Assembly: GCA_027569505.1 (NCBI GenBank)
Contig: JAPDFF010000078.1
Coordinates: 38,404 to 102,403 of the forward strand
Length of the DNA: 64,000 nucleotides
Reading direction: 5' to 3'
Source: Chloridium humicola
Lineage: Eukaryota > Ascomycota > Sordariomycetes > Chaetosphaeriales > Chaetosphaeriaceae
In this document: positions 43,104 to 53,346 of the stretch, one piece after another
Layout of the letters: every line of letters starts with the position of its first letter
Position numbering within the stretch: position 1 is the first letter of the stretch
Position numbers and translations under genes: made by a program
Notes under the pieces: model-generated
Seen by the model: the letters and a program-made list of their open reading frames with translations, nothing else
The model's database searches: none
Told to the model about the DNA's origin: nothing

Positions 43104-43962
43104 CCTGACTGCTCAGGGATGTGTGTTTTGGAGGACTCAGGGGTAGTAGGTACAAGCGAAAAGGGGGTCGGTTGGTTGGTTGACAACGTTGAGAAACAAC
43201 ACCACCCAAAGAAGCCAAGAGATAGTTCCAAGTCAGGAAAGCGACCAACAAACAGACAGACACCGGAAGTCAACCAAACAAAAGCGAACCCTTTCTTTTA
43301 AAGAACCTCGTTCCCCGGATAAACATTAAAAACCTAGTCCCTCCGACACGAGGCGGCTCACAAATTTTATCTCCCACTCGCTCCTCGCTGACTATCCCTC
43401 CCCCGACTTTCCCAAGCGCGAGAAACCGACAACTTTGCCTCTTGCACCGCTAAGAAAGGCGGAGGTACAAAGTACGTCTCAAAGCAGCACTTCTTGGCAG
43501 CTCGGCGCGGCGCGTCAAGGGGACGCCGGCGTGCTGTGCAAGACGAAACGGATGTTTGGGAGGGAAAGAGGTCGTCGCGGGCACCTCGCATTCCGAAAGG
43601 GGAATGCGAGGTTGTGCGGAGCCGGCTTGGCGATGCACGAGCGGGAGCTACCGGGCGGGGGATTGGCGTGGGATTATTCAGCGACTTGCGTTTCAGGGGA
43701 GCTGGTGATGAGGGACAGTGAGGATTTCCGAGGAGGTGGTGACGAGGGGGTGGTTGGTGGGAAAGAAGATTTGTGCTCCATGAGCGCAGCCCGTCTATTA
43801 CTTAGTTCAAAGCCCTATCCTCCCCCGACAACCAAAGAGCTGGGTATATCCAAACGTCTATCTCCTTTCTATCCCCATCCGACCAATCTGTGGTATCTCA
43901 AGATGCATCTAGACATCAACAAAAACTGAAAAGAGTATAGGAAATCACCCCCGACACGCTCC
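43104..43962. promoter_or_regulatory. Upstream region of the Upc2-like regulator, with perfect hairpin
   Basis: 859 bp between the regulator start and the exporter stop (both minus). It contains a perfect 12-bp inverted repeat at 43583-43612. An open plus frame of 164 codons (43435-43929) has no recognisable content. Confidence 0.6.
43583..43612. repeat. Perfect 12-bp hairpin with 6-base loop
   Basis: ACCTCGCATTCC (43583-43594) and GGAATGCGAGGT (43601-43612) are exact reverse complements around the loop GAAAGG. It lies about 480 bp upstream of the regulator start codon and about 350 bp upstream, on the plus strand, of the exporter stop. It could be an RNA hairpin in a leader or a palindromic binding site. 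Confidence 0.75.
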
Positions 43963-45856
43963 TCATGTCGACTTGCGCTTCTCCTTCATCTCATCCCCCT
44001 CCCCAACAATGGTCCCCTCATCCTCAGACAGCACGGCCCTGCTCTCGCTAACCGGCAGACCCTCCGGCCTCTCCAGCTGCTCGGCCGGCCCGGGGGCAAC
44101 CTGCTGCTGCTGCTGCTGCTGCTGGGCCGCCGCGGCGGCATGCATCCTCTCAAAGACAGCGGCCGCCTCCGCAGCATACTTGCACTTCATCCTGATCTGC
44201 GCACCATACTTGTAGAACAGAAACGGAAACGGCGTGCACGCAAGCGCCAGGAACGCCGGGATGGTACTGGCCCAGTGAATGCCGAGGTCGTTGTACATGT
44301 ACGTCGTGAACAGCGGGAACGCCGCGCCAAACAGCGAGCGCAGCACCGAGTTGGCCGCCAGCACCGACGCCGCAAAGACAGTGTAGCTGTCGATCATGTA
44401 GGTCAGCAGCGAGAGGAAGACGCCGACCAAGCCGCAGGCGAAGAAGGCGGACGCGATGATGGGCACGATCCAGTGGATCTCGGGGCCGTTGGTCCAGGCG
44501 AACCAGAAGAGGCCGATGGGGAGCAGGACGGAGCCGATGATGGCGGGGGGGAGGCGGGCCTCGGGGGGCGCCATGCCGCCGTGGGCGGCGGCGACGCGCA
44601 TGTAGCGGCGGTTGTCGTACATGGAGTAGGACACGGCGAAGAGCATGCCGACGGCGACGCCGACGAAGGCCAGGCCGCCGATGCCCGCGCTCCAGCCGCG
44701 GTTGAGCTGGAAGACGATGGGGAAGGCGGCGAAGAGGAGGTAGAGTGTCCCGTACACGATGGCGAGGTAGATGGCGGTGAGGAAGACGATGGGCTCGGTG
44801 AAGAGGAGGATCCAGGGGCGGAAGAGAGTTGCCTTGACCTGCTCGGCGCGAGTGGCGGTGATGTGCTGGTCCATCTTGGAGATGTAGACCTTGCCCGTCA
44901 GCTTGGAGAGCTTGGTGGCGCGACGGCGGAGGAGCACAGGGGCATAGGTCTCCGGGACGTAGATTGAGCAGGCGATCCAGATGACGCCCGTGAAGATGGC
45001 CATGAGGCCTTCGACCCAGCGCCAACCCTCAGCTTCGCCCTGTTGCGTGTTAGCTTCCAAGATGAGCAGCAATATCTTTGGGTAGGGCGTACGAGGAAAC
45101 CGCCGACGATGGGGCCAATGGTGGGACCAAGGAAGGGAGCCATGGCGAAAATGCTGGACGCCATGCCACGCTCGGTGGCACTAAACATATCCGCGATGAC
45201 ACCGCCCGAGTTTGTCAGGGGTGAGGCGCCAAAGGCACCGGCGAAGAAGCGGAGGATGATCAAGGTGTGCATGTCCTGAGCACCGGCAGCGCCGGCGCTG
45301 AAGGCCGCCAGACCGAAGTAGGTGAGGAAGAAGACGATCTGTCTCCCATAGAATTCTGTCTCAGGATCACGTCAGCATCCTAATCCCCTTTCCTCCACGA
45401 GCCCCTTTTGTCTTTTCAGATGAACATACCACTAAGAGGCGCCCACAGCAACGGCCCGACGGCGAAGCCGAGAACGAAGAGGGAGACGCCCATGATAGCC
45501 ACGATCGTCGACACGTGGAAGTAACGGATGATCTCGGAGACGCCTCCGGAGTAGGCCGTGCTCACGAAGGCGACAGCCAGGGTGGCAAGGGCCTGGAGCA
45601 GCGTAATGGTCCATTTCTTGGAGGTTGGGTACTGGAGCGGGTTGCTGGCGTCCTGGGGGAGGAAGTCGACGATGTAGGGCGACTCGGGGGTGCCCTCGCC
45701 GGCGTAGTTGTGGTTGAGGACGGCATCGCTGACGCCGGACGGGTGGAGGACTAAAAACCAGTGTGGCACATCGTTGCGGCCTTGCTGGCACTCGACGTCT
45801 GTCTTGGTCTCGAGGACGTCCTTGAAGGAGGAGGCGGAGGACTGGGGGTTGGCCAT
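43963..45856 (-). CDS. MFS transporter, DHA1-type multidrug exporter
   Basis: Three exons: 45430-45856, 45093-45355 and 43963-45039 (introns 74 and 53 nt), encoding 588 residues. A cytosolic N-terminus of about 80 residues ends in NPLQYPTSKKW, the usual lead into helix 1 of fungal proton:drug antiporters. Twelve hydrophobic segments follow. Family motifs include GPLLWAPLSEFYGRQ between helices 2 and 3, LRFFAGAFGASPLTNSGGVIADMF, and APFLGPTIGPIVGGF (antiporter motif C) in helix 5. The central loop has YAPVLLRRRATKLSK. The C-terminal tail carries eight glutamines from a CAG repeat. It should export hydrophobic compounds or drugs across the plasma membrane. Its upstream side is shared with the hypothetical gene at 48383; downstream lies a Zn2Cys6 regulator. 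Confidence 0.93.
44101..44124. repeat. CTG/CAG trinucleotide repeat, eight units
   Basis: Eight CTG units on the plus strand encode Q8 in the tail of the MFS transporter. Likely length-variable between strains. Confidence 0.85.
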
Positions 45857-48382
45857 GGTGAAGGGCTGTTGTTCGTTTCGATTGGGTACCGTGTTACCCT
45901 ATTCAGATATGAGATCTACCATACACAACAACGGACAAGATGGCTGAAAGTTAGGCGAGGATCTGAGATCTCCAACTGGTACTGGGAAGCTCGAAACGAA
46001 ACGACAGCCACCGGAACGGGGTTTGCCATTCTTTTATACGGCCAAGCCAGGACCAACTCAACCGCGGGCAAAGCCGAATGAAAATCCATCACAAAAATGA
46101 AATGCAGCCAGACTCGAATCCCGTTCCCGGACTTGATGGACGAGGGGGACTCCACCGGGCCAGCATAGTCTACCATAGTAGTAGTAATCACAAAAGACCC
46201 ATCACAACCGGATCCGAGCCGGGAATGCCAAGATCTCGGGGTTGCCAGCCCGGCCTATACCACAACCCCTGCGCCACGGAGCCGGGTCCTTGATGAGGCC
46301 TTCATGCTGACTTCGGTACTCGGTTGGGCAGCAGAGTCATCACGAGGGCGCCTGAAATGGCATCATTGGCGACGCGGCCGGGCAGAATCGACAGGAGATG
46401 GCCCGAGAAAGCGCTGCCCCCTCCGTTATCTCCGTTGCTGAGTCTCGTCAGCTCGGGATGGGGCTGTCATCCCTGCCCGTCGTGGTGGTCGCCTGCCGTT
46501 CTTGGCAGTCTTCTCGTGTGAGAATTCGACCGATCCACCTGGCAGAGATCCAGGGCACAAAGATCGGATGGCGTGGAAGCGTGGGCCTCCCTGCCGGGTT
46601 CGAGAGAATTCGGACGGTGGAGCTCTTGTTGCTGGGTCGAGCAAGGCGACAAGCTTTTTTTGTGCGTCGATGATGGCGTCAGCCGAGGTCCGGCAGATGC
46701 CATGATCAGCACCAGCACATACTCTGGCATCCGTCTGGCTCATTGCCGTGCTGATTCGTAAGCTCGTAGAAGAGTCGACATGGTGAACTTTTCACTAGGC
46801 GTTGTGGCTCAGACGTGGCAAGCTCACAACGACCGAGGTGAACAGACAGAAAAATAGGGGGAAAACAAAAGGGGAAGAGCCGCTTTCACCATCCTTGCGG
46901 GACACGGCATTTGCTGTCTCCGCCGTGCCGGCGCTTAGCGAAATTGGGCAACCGGAGGAGCCGAGCCAAGACGGCGGAGTTTACAAAACCATGCCGAACA
47001 CCGCCGTCTCTCGACAAAAGTGCCCTTTTGAGCATGAAACGTCTCCATCGTCGTAAGAGCTGGTCCAGGGCTGACTGGTGGGGAGTGATGACGCCAAAGG
47101 ACTCGCGAATCCCGCGATGATGGCGATGGTCCGGGTCAGCCGGCCTATGTGCACCCAGTTTGCGGGGGAAGGGGGTTGTAGCAGGAGATCTTCGGAGATC
47201 CCTGGGGAGGAAGAGGGAGATGGAGTTGGTGGCTCCCAGGTCGAGATGCCACCTGTATCTCTGTGAATGTTTAGCTATAGTATAATATGGCCATTATTGG
47301 CCCAACCCACTTTCGGAAATGAGTTTGTGAAAGCCGTGAGTCCTCTCTGACCCTCGACTGGCGGGGATAGGCGGTTGACCTGAGAAGCTCGAGCGATTCG
47401 CAAGGGAACACCCTCCCGTCCTCTGCCCGGTCGCCTCATATGCGAGTGGTGTTTACTTGTGTGTCAGCGCGTCGGCCCTGCGAGCTTCGGGCCGTAGGAC
47501 CCCGCTAGCGGAGCAGCTGGGAAAAGGAATTTTGCATCATGACAGAAACTGTTCGTCGTGCTCAGCATGTAACCTGTGAAATAGCACCCAGACTGTCAGC
47601 ACATGTTAACACCCTGACGACTGGTTTGAACCGGGGAGGGAAGAAGCCATAGACGGTTGGTTCTCTACCATGAACCGCACCATCTGTTGAGCAAACGAAG
47701 CGGCTAAAAATGCCAAGAGACATGGTTTTGGCAGTACCAACGTTAAATATCTCAAACATAGAAATCATGAGGTTGGTGCGATAATGTCGAGCTGTCGTTG
47801 CGTTTGGTTCCAAATTGTCTGGCGATTCGATCTGTGAGAAGGCAGTAGGCGCGGCCAGGGACCTCTTGGCATGGGTCTCCACCAGCTAAGCTCAGCCCTA
47901 GTGGGGAAGAATGGGAGATAGTGGAGCCGGATCGGACGCCAAGCGATGAAGGGTCGTGTCCAAGATGCACCTCTCTTCAACACCACCCGCCATCATCGCG
48001 AGATGTTGTGAGGACAAGACCATTTCCAGGTTCTCTGGTAGGTGCAGAATTTGGTACTCAAACATTACCTAGCCACGCCACTTTGGTGGCATGATGCAGA
48101 AGCCGTGCAATGAAGGCACTTCCCTCGCAACTGCCCTCCTTCCTTCGCTTCCTTCCCTTCCTTCCCTTGGTGTGTTCCTTCCCGCAATGCTGTATTACCA
48201 CATGCTCTGGGTGGCAGTAGCTGCTGTCTCTTTTGTGGCTGGAGAGCACACTTTGAATGCGACGGGTCTTTTTTTCTCCAACATACCATGCTTTTCCTTT
48301 TACCTCCCTTACCAAGATTCGTTCAGTTCCTCCAATTCCCTCACTTCAGCCCGTCCAGACACACAACACCTGGACCAAAGCC
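45857..48382. other. 2.5-kb divergent intergenic region
   Basis: Lies between the MFS exporter (minus) and the hypothetical gene (plus). It contains a tRNA-like stretch (46210-46283), a GC-rich potential stem near 47474-47495 (CGGCCC and GGGCCG), and a C/T tract at 48124-48170 just before the plus-strand gene. No protein gene is supported. Confidence 0.5.
46210..46283 (-). other. tRNA-like sequence, probably a decayed relic or chance
   Basis: A 74-base stretch read on the minus strand starts GGCTCCGTGGCGCAG, nearly the 5' end of fungal initiator tRNA-Met, and contains an A-box-like TGGCGCAGGGG. Ends 1-7 and 68-74 pair in six of seven positions. A CCGGG stem and a seven-base loop with GGC in the anticodon place are present (four of five pairs). 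The T arm does not fold, the T-loop TTCGA is missing, and the D region is too long. So this is not a working tRNA gene as read. Confidence 0.2.
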
Positions 48383-49573
48383 ATGATCTCGCTCAGAGGC
48401 AGGCTCCTAATGGGCCGCCGACCTCTTTCTCAACTCTTGAATCCCCCCTTCTCACAGCTGGCCTTCCGCCGCCACATCGTGCGTGCCAGGACTCCCCCGC
48501 CACGCCAGATGGCTACCCCATGGCGTCCCGGTCTACCATCATCCTCTCGAAGATGCGCACCACAAGCACCACACAAACCCCCAAATCCTCGCCTCGCTTA
48601 TTTGAACAAGCTCGTCGGACGCGTGATGCCGGATCTTGTCAGGAAGTGCCCGCGATACAAGGGCAAACATAAGTGGATGGGCCCCGTGGCCTTCATGAAA
48701 TACAATCGCAGAGTCAAACGCACCTGGGCCCGCAAGACCAACCGACAGCGGAGGCGGCAGAGGCGGAACACCGAAAAGCTCCTGGAGAAGCCCTTCCTCA
48801 TATCTCGCCTGCTGTTCGATCTTGACGCCGTCGACTGTCCTGGTGTCCGGCCCTATTCTGCTCAAGACGAACTCGATCAGACAGAGCGTTGGCGTGCCAC
48901 TCCCGAGTTGACCGCCCTGTACCGACGCATGGTGCGCGTCAAGAGTGAGGTTGACGTGTCAAAGACAAGATGGGAGGCTGGCCTGGCGCAGTACGACTCT
49001 CGCCGCATCACGGAACGGGACATACTTGCCCTCGCCTTCCTCGGCGCTCCTCACGACAAGGACGTGGCCGAAGACGCCCGACTTTCTTCACAAGAGCCTC
49101 CGCTTGGTTATGTAACCAGAGGTGCCCTTGGCTCGATCGGCATCACAACGCGGATTGCCGACGACGCCTGTCACACATCTCATATGCTTCTTCATCGTTT
49201 GAGGCACCAACCCGCACCTACCCCGATTCAGACCCAACGTTGCCCAGAGTTTCTTAACACATTGGCCAAGGGCCATGGTCTCAGCCATGTCCAGCGATTG
49301 GTCACGCCGTTGCTTCAAACTAGTTGGGGTCGGGACATTTTGCCCCTCTGCCGGCACGAAATTATGGCGGCTTGTGCCAGAACGAAGATTTTGGATCGTG
49401 AAGATCACGCCCGGAGGGTTTGCGAGTTCCTCAAGCACTTATCGGTAAGCCTGGCAGTTGACGGCCACGAATTCGATCTCTCAACCCTTGGAGCAATTCA
49501 AAAGCTTGAAGCCTCGAGACTTGTCTTCCTGGCCACCACCTCCCAGCCATCTGATGGCGTTATCCTTGACTGA
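48383..49573 (+). CDS. Hypothetical basic protein, possibly mitochondrial
   Basis: An intronless frame of 396 residues from the ATG at 48383. An in-frame ATG at 48257 would add 42 residues but has poor context. I do not recognise a family. The first about 45 residues are rich in Arg, Leu and Ser with no acidic residue (MISLRGRLLMGRRPLSQLL), which would suit a mitochondrial presequence. A strongly basic stretch (RRVKRTWARKTNRQRRRQRR) follows near residue 110. The C-terminal half looks helical and ordered (FLNTLAKGHGLSHVQRLVTP, DREDHARRVCEFLKHLSV). Length, amino-acid balance and lack of low complexity argue for a real protein. Function unknown; a mitochondrial RNA- or ribosome-related role is only a guess from charge. 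A C/T tract lies just upstream. Confidence 0.6.
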   Translation: MISLRGRLLMGRRPLSQLLNPPFSQLAFRRHIVRARTPPPRQMATPWRPGLPSSSRRCAPQAPHKPPNPRLAYLNKLVGRVMPDLVRKCPRYKGKHKWMGPVAFMKYNRRVKRTWARKTNRQRRRQRRNTEKLLEKPFLISRLLFDLDAVDCPGVRPYSAQDELDQTERWRATPELTALYRRMVRVKSEVDVSKTRWEAGLAQYDSRRITERDILALAFLGAPHDKDVAEDARLSSQEPPLGYVTRGALGSIGITTRIADDACHTSHMLLHRLRHQPAPTPIQTQRCPEFLNTLAKGHGLSHVQRLVTPLLQTSWGRDILPLCRHEIMAACARTKILDREDHARRVCEFLKHLSVSLAVDGHEFDLSTLGAIQKLEASRLVFLATTSQPSDGVILD

Positions 49574-50664
49574 CGCGGCAGACGAAGGTTTGATGGGAGG
49601 ATGTGCGGAGAAGTCAAGCATCGTCATTGCTGCTCAGGGGGTTGAATCAAGGCGATGTATGTACACACATGTTTGTCATTTGTACTGGCTGTAATCTGCA
49701 CTTTCGTCTTGTCAGTTTTGATAGCCAACCACCATAACCATATGGTAGCCAACCACGTTCCAACCCAAAGAAGACACCCCAACGCACCACGATCCCGTGC
49801 TTGGCATCCCAACCCAACGGTTCAGCAACCTGACAACTGCCGACGGGTTGCTTCCCACCTGTCCCTCAGCCCTGTGGCCTCCAGGGGTCGGCCATGCTCT
49901 CGGAGGATCTGCGCCTGGAGCTGAGATCCTTCTCGTCCACCCATTGGACCATGTCCGGCGCATGGGAGCACAGCATCCACGGCGCCTACTGGTTCGCCCA
50001 GCCATTTCCTGTCTTATTAACATAGGCCCGCGATTCTCGGAAAAACATCGACGAAGTACGAGCAGTACGGGTTTCTGGTGCCACCTCGCTCGCTTACTGC
50101 GACTGTTGTGCGAAGGGAAGCTGTTGTTCCCCGACTGTCAACTTCCAGTCTTCATTCCGGCCTCCCACCTGGCCGTTGGTATTGTTGTCGCGGTTGCGTC
50201 AGTCCTGCGTCTGAGTTGATGCTTAAATCCTTCAGGAGGAACTCAGTCGCCACCAAAGGGATCCCGCCACGGGTCTCGACCGGCAAGCTGCTGCGCGGGT
50301 ATTGTGTAAGCAGATCGCTGTCTGCATGGTGGCGTCGTTGGCGTTGGCTGAGCCACTCCCGACTCGCTGCCGCGACCTGCGCCGTCCGAAGTAGCTACTG
50401 CAACATGTCGGCGACCAGTCGTAGACGAGATATGTGTAACTTCAATGACTGGGCTGGCTTTGATGACTGGGCTGCAGAGACGCAGCCCCCCTCTCCTCTC
50501 GATGTGCGTGGGCAGGCTTCCCTTGATGGAACGGTTGCCCCCATTGCCGTACCACCACCTTCGTGTTTTCTCCCCCGTCATTTCCGCCACCTACGATCTT
50601 CAATCTTCACAACTTCTTGGAAGTGCGGTCGCTCCCCAGCTCGATAAAGCATGGCTTGCTCCGG
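49574..50664. other. Intergenic region upstream of the kelch gene
   Basis: 1.1 kb between two plus-strand genes. Only short overlapping frames; no motif seen. The kelch frame itself stays open upstream of the chosen ATG to about 50563, but without an ATG. Confidence 0.55.
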
Positions 50665-53098
50665 ATGTCTTCCGACATGACGCTCCCCGCTCCGGACGCG
50701 CCGCCACCACCGATGGCCCGGCACGGCACGGTTGGTAGGCCGGGCGGCAACCGCCATGACCCGCCTTCGCCCCGTCTCAGCCCTCGGTGCATATCATTGT
50801 TGATATTGCTTTTGGTGCTTGTTGATGGGTCTTCAGCGCTTGATCCTGTCAAGAACTTCTGCAGGCGGTTCGGTCATCAAACGGCGGTCATTGATAGGAA
50901 GCTGTACATAGACGGTGGGTTCATCAACTACAACCCCTTGTCGCAGTATCCGACAAACTATTCCAGTGAGTCTATCCTCGGGGGTCAAACCTTACGGCTT
51001 GGCTAAACCCCTCGTCCTTGGTGTGCTAACATACCCTGAAAGACCTCGAGCTTCATTACCACGACCTCGACACCCCTGGCGCCGGGCGCATGCCGCAGCT
51101 CTACGCCAACCTGACCAAGAACTCCACCATCCCAAGCGTCCACGGAGGTACCTTATGGGCGGACGACATAAACAAGAGGTTCTATCTTTTCGGCGGCGAG
51201 TACTACCAACAGCCTCCCTCGCGACAATTCACATTATGGTCCTTCGACACCATCCATAACACCTGGGAATCATTCGGGTCACCGGCGGAAGACGATGTGG
51301 CCGCCGTGGCTTACGGCGCAGGAGTCGCAATATCCGAAACAGGCATGGGGTATTACTACGGCGGATGGAAATCTAATCATACAGACCCGGGGTGGACAGG
51401 CTCGCCAGAGGCAGTCTCTGGCCTGGTCAAATACAACATGGACTCCAATACTTGGTCAACAGATCCGGGTCCAGACACGGTTGGGAGGGCTGAAGGAGCT
51501 ATTGTGTTTATTCCTATTGGGGACGGCGGGATGCTGATCTACTTTGGTGGCGTGCAGGATCCGTACGCCAATGGCTCCTGGGTTGGGGAGCCGATGGAGA
51601 CGGTGTTTCTGTACGATGTGCTGAGCTCCAAGTGGTATACGCAAAACGCCACGGGGACGGTTCCCCCGATGCGGAGGAGATTTTGCGCTGGGGCGACTTG
51701 GGCACCTGATCAGTCGAGCTACAACATGTAAGTGTTAAATGGCCCAAGGAGAAGAAGTCTCGATCTTGTGCTGACAAGTATGGCAGCTACCTCTATGGCG
51801 GTGCCAGCATGCCTCCCGACACCGCAGGTTTCGACGACATCTATGTCCTGAGCATCCCCTCCTTCCAATGGATCAAAATGTACCCAACCGACGGCAACCT
51901 CACGGGCGCCTACCCGCACCACTCACTCAGCTGCAACGTGGTGGACAACTCCCAGTTGATCATCATCGGAGGTACATTCCCAACCACAGAGGACTGCGAT
52001 TCCCCAGAGCAATTCGGACTGCACAACGCCGACATGGGCCAGCAAAATCAAGAAAAAGCCCTCTGGCAGATCTACACCCCCAACCTCACCAAGTACGCCG
52101 TGCCCGACGCCGTCATCAGCGCCATCGGCGGCTCACCCTCTGGCGGCGCCACCAAAACCGCCCCCTCCTCCGGTTTCAACAACCCCGACCTGCGCGTCCT
52201 CATGACCCGCAAAGCAAGCATCCCAACCCGCGCCCCAACCCGCTCCATCCCCCCACCAACTGACTCCCCAGTCCCGTCCAAAAAACGCCTCTCAACAGGC
52301 GCCATAGCCGGCATCGCCGTCGCAGGCGGCATCCTCCTCATCGCCCTCATCCTCGCCATAATCCTCCTCCGCCGCCGGCGCCGTAACCACCGCCATCACC
52401 ACACCTCCCACCCCAACCCAAACAACAAAAACCACACCCCCTTCCCCCAAACCCCGCAATGGTCCCCCCACATCCCAAGCTCAGCACCATACACTCCAAA
52501 CAGCGCCTACCACAGCCCCTTCCTCCACCCACACACCGCCACCCATCCCGTCGAACTCCCCGTCCACCCCGGGGATGGCGGCGGTGGTGGCTGGCCGGTC
52601 CCAGATGCCACAACCTACGAGACACTACACTACGGCCATTCCCACCCCCATTCCCAACCCCATGGTCATAATCATGGCCATGGTCGTGACCACGGTCATG
52701 GTCTTGCGGCACACCCGGCTACAACCAGCGGTACGACGGTGTTGAATGGAGGGGGGAGTACGACGACTGGCGCGGATAGTGGTACCGGTACGGGCACCGG
52801 GGGGAGTGGGGGTGGTGAGCCACAGACAAAGATTGATGCTGAGGGGAGGTTGTGGGTGCAGGTTTCTCCTGGGTTGGGGGGTGGAGGTGGAGGTGGTGGT
52901 GGGGGGAGTCCGGGGAGGTATTATCAATCTGGAGGGGGAGGGGGAGGGGGGTATTCGCCTGTTGGTGGTGTGGCTGGTGGTGGTGGTGGGAGGGAAAGAG
53001 GGAGTCCGCAGGAGTTGAGCGGTGAGCCGAGGAGGGAGGAGGATGGGTGGGATGCGGCGCATGGACGGCCGAGGCATGATACTTTTTATCATCCGTGA
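50665..53098 (+). CDS. Kelch-repeat single-pass membrane protein with His- and Gly-rich tail
   Basis: Three exons: 50665-50965, 51043-51727 and 51787-53098 (introns 77 and 59 nt), encoding 765 residues. The hydrophobic core CISLLILLLVLV at about residues 42-53 acts as signal peptide or anchor. In-frame ATGs at 50677 and 50713 would shorten the N-terminus, so the start is uncertain. The lumenal or extracellular part (about 60-490) has kelch-type blades (FYLFGGEYYQQ, GMGYYYGG, MLIYFGG, YLYGGASMPPD, LIIIGGTFP) and several N-x-S/T sites. A membrane helix lies at about 500-525 (AIAGIAVAGGILLIALILAIILL), closed by RRRRR, so the tail is cytosolic. The tail has a His-rich segment near 609-640 (HPHSQPHGHNHGHGRDHGHG) and long Gly runs. 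Similar fungal kelch proteins sit at the cell surface, possibly in polarity or wall sensing; the role here is not known. Confidence 0.87.
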
Positions 53099-53336
53099 TG
53101 TGGTTTGTTTTGAGGGACGCCTGTTATTTCTGTAACTACAGTTAGGAGAGAAAGATCAAGCAGATTGAGTTTGGGTAGGAGGGGGGTTGCTTGATACCAT
53201 TGAGTCTTGAGTAGTATTTGATGTGCATTTACGAGTTTCTCAGTTACATTCAGACTACCTTCCAGTGATTAGACGACATATTACACGGGGGAAGTGTTCA
53301 AGTTGGAACTCAAAAATGACTTCAGAAGACTCCTAA

Positions 53337-53346
53337 TACTCCGTAC
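53337..53346 (+). repeat. Decamer TACTCCGTAC, copy 4
   Basis: Fourth exact copy, 239 bases after the kelch gene stop codon. Confidence 0.6.

Noticed and set aside
47474..47495. CGGCCC/GGGCCG stem as a possible structured RNA
   Set aside because: Only six pairs with a ten-base loop in GC-rich sequence, so expected by chance.
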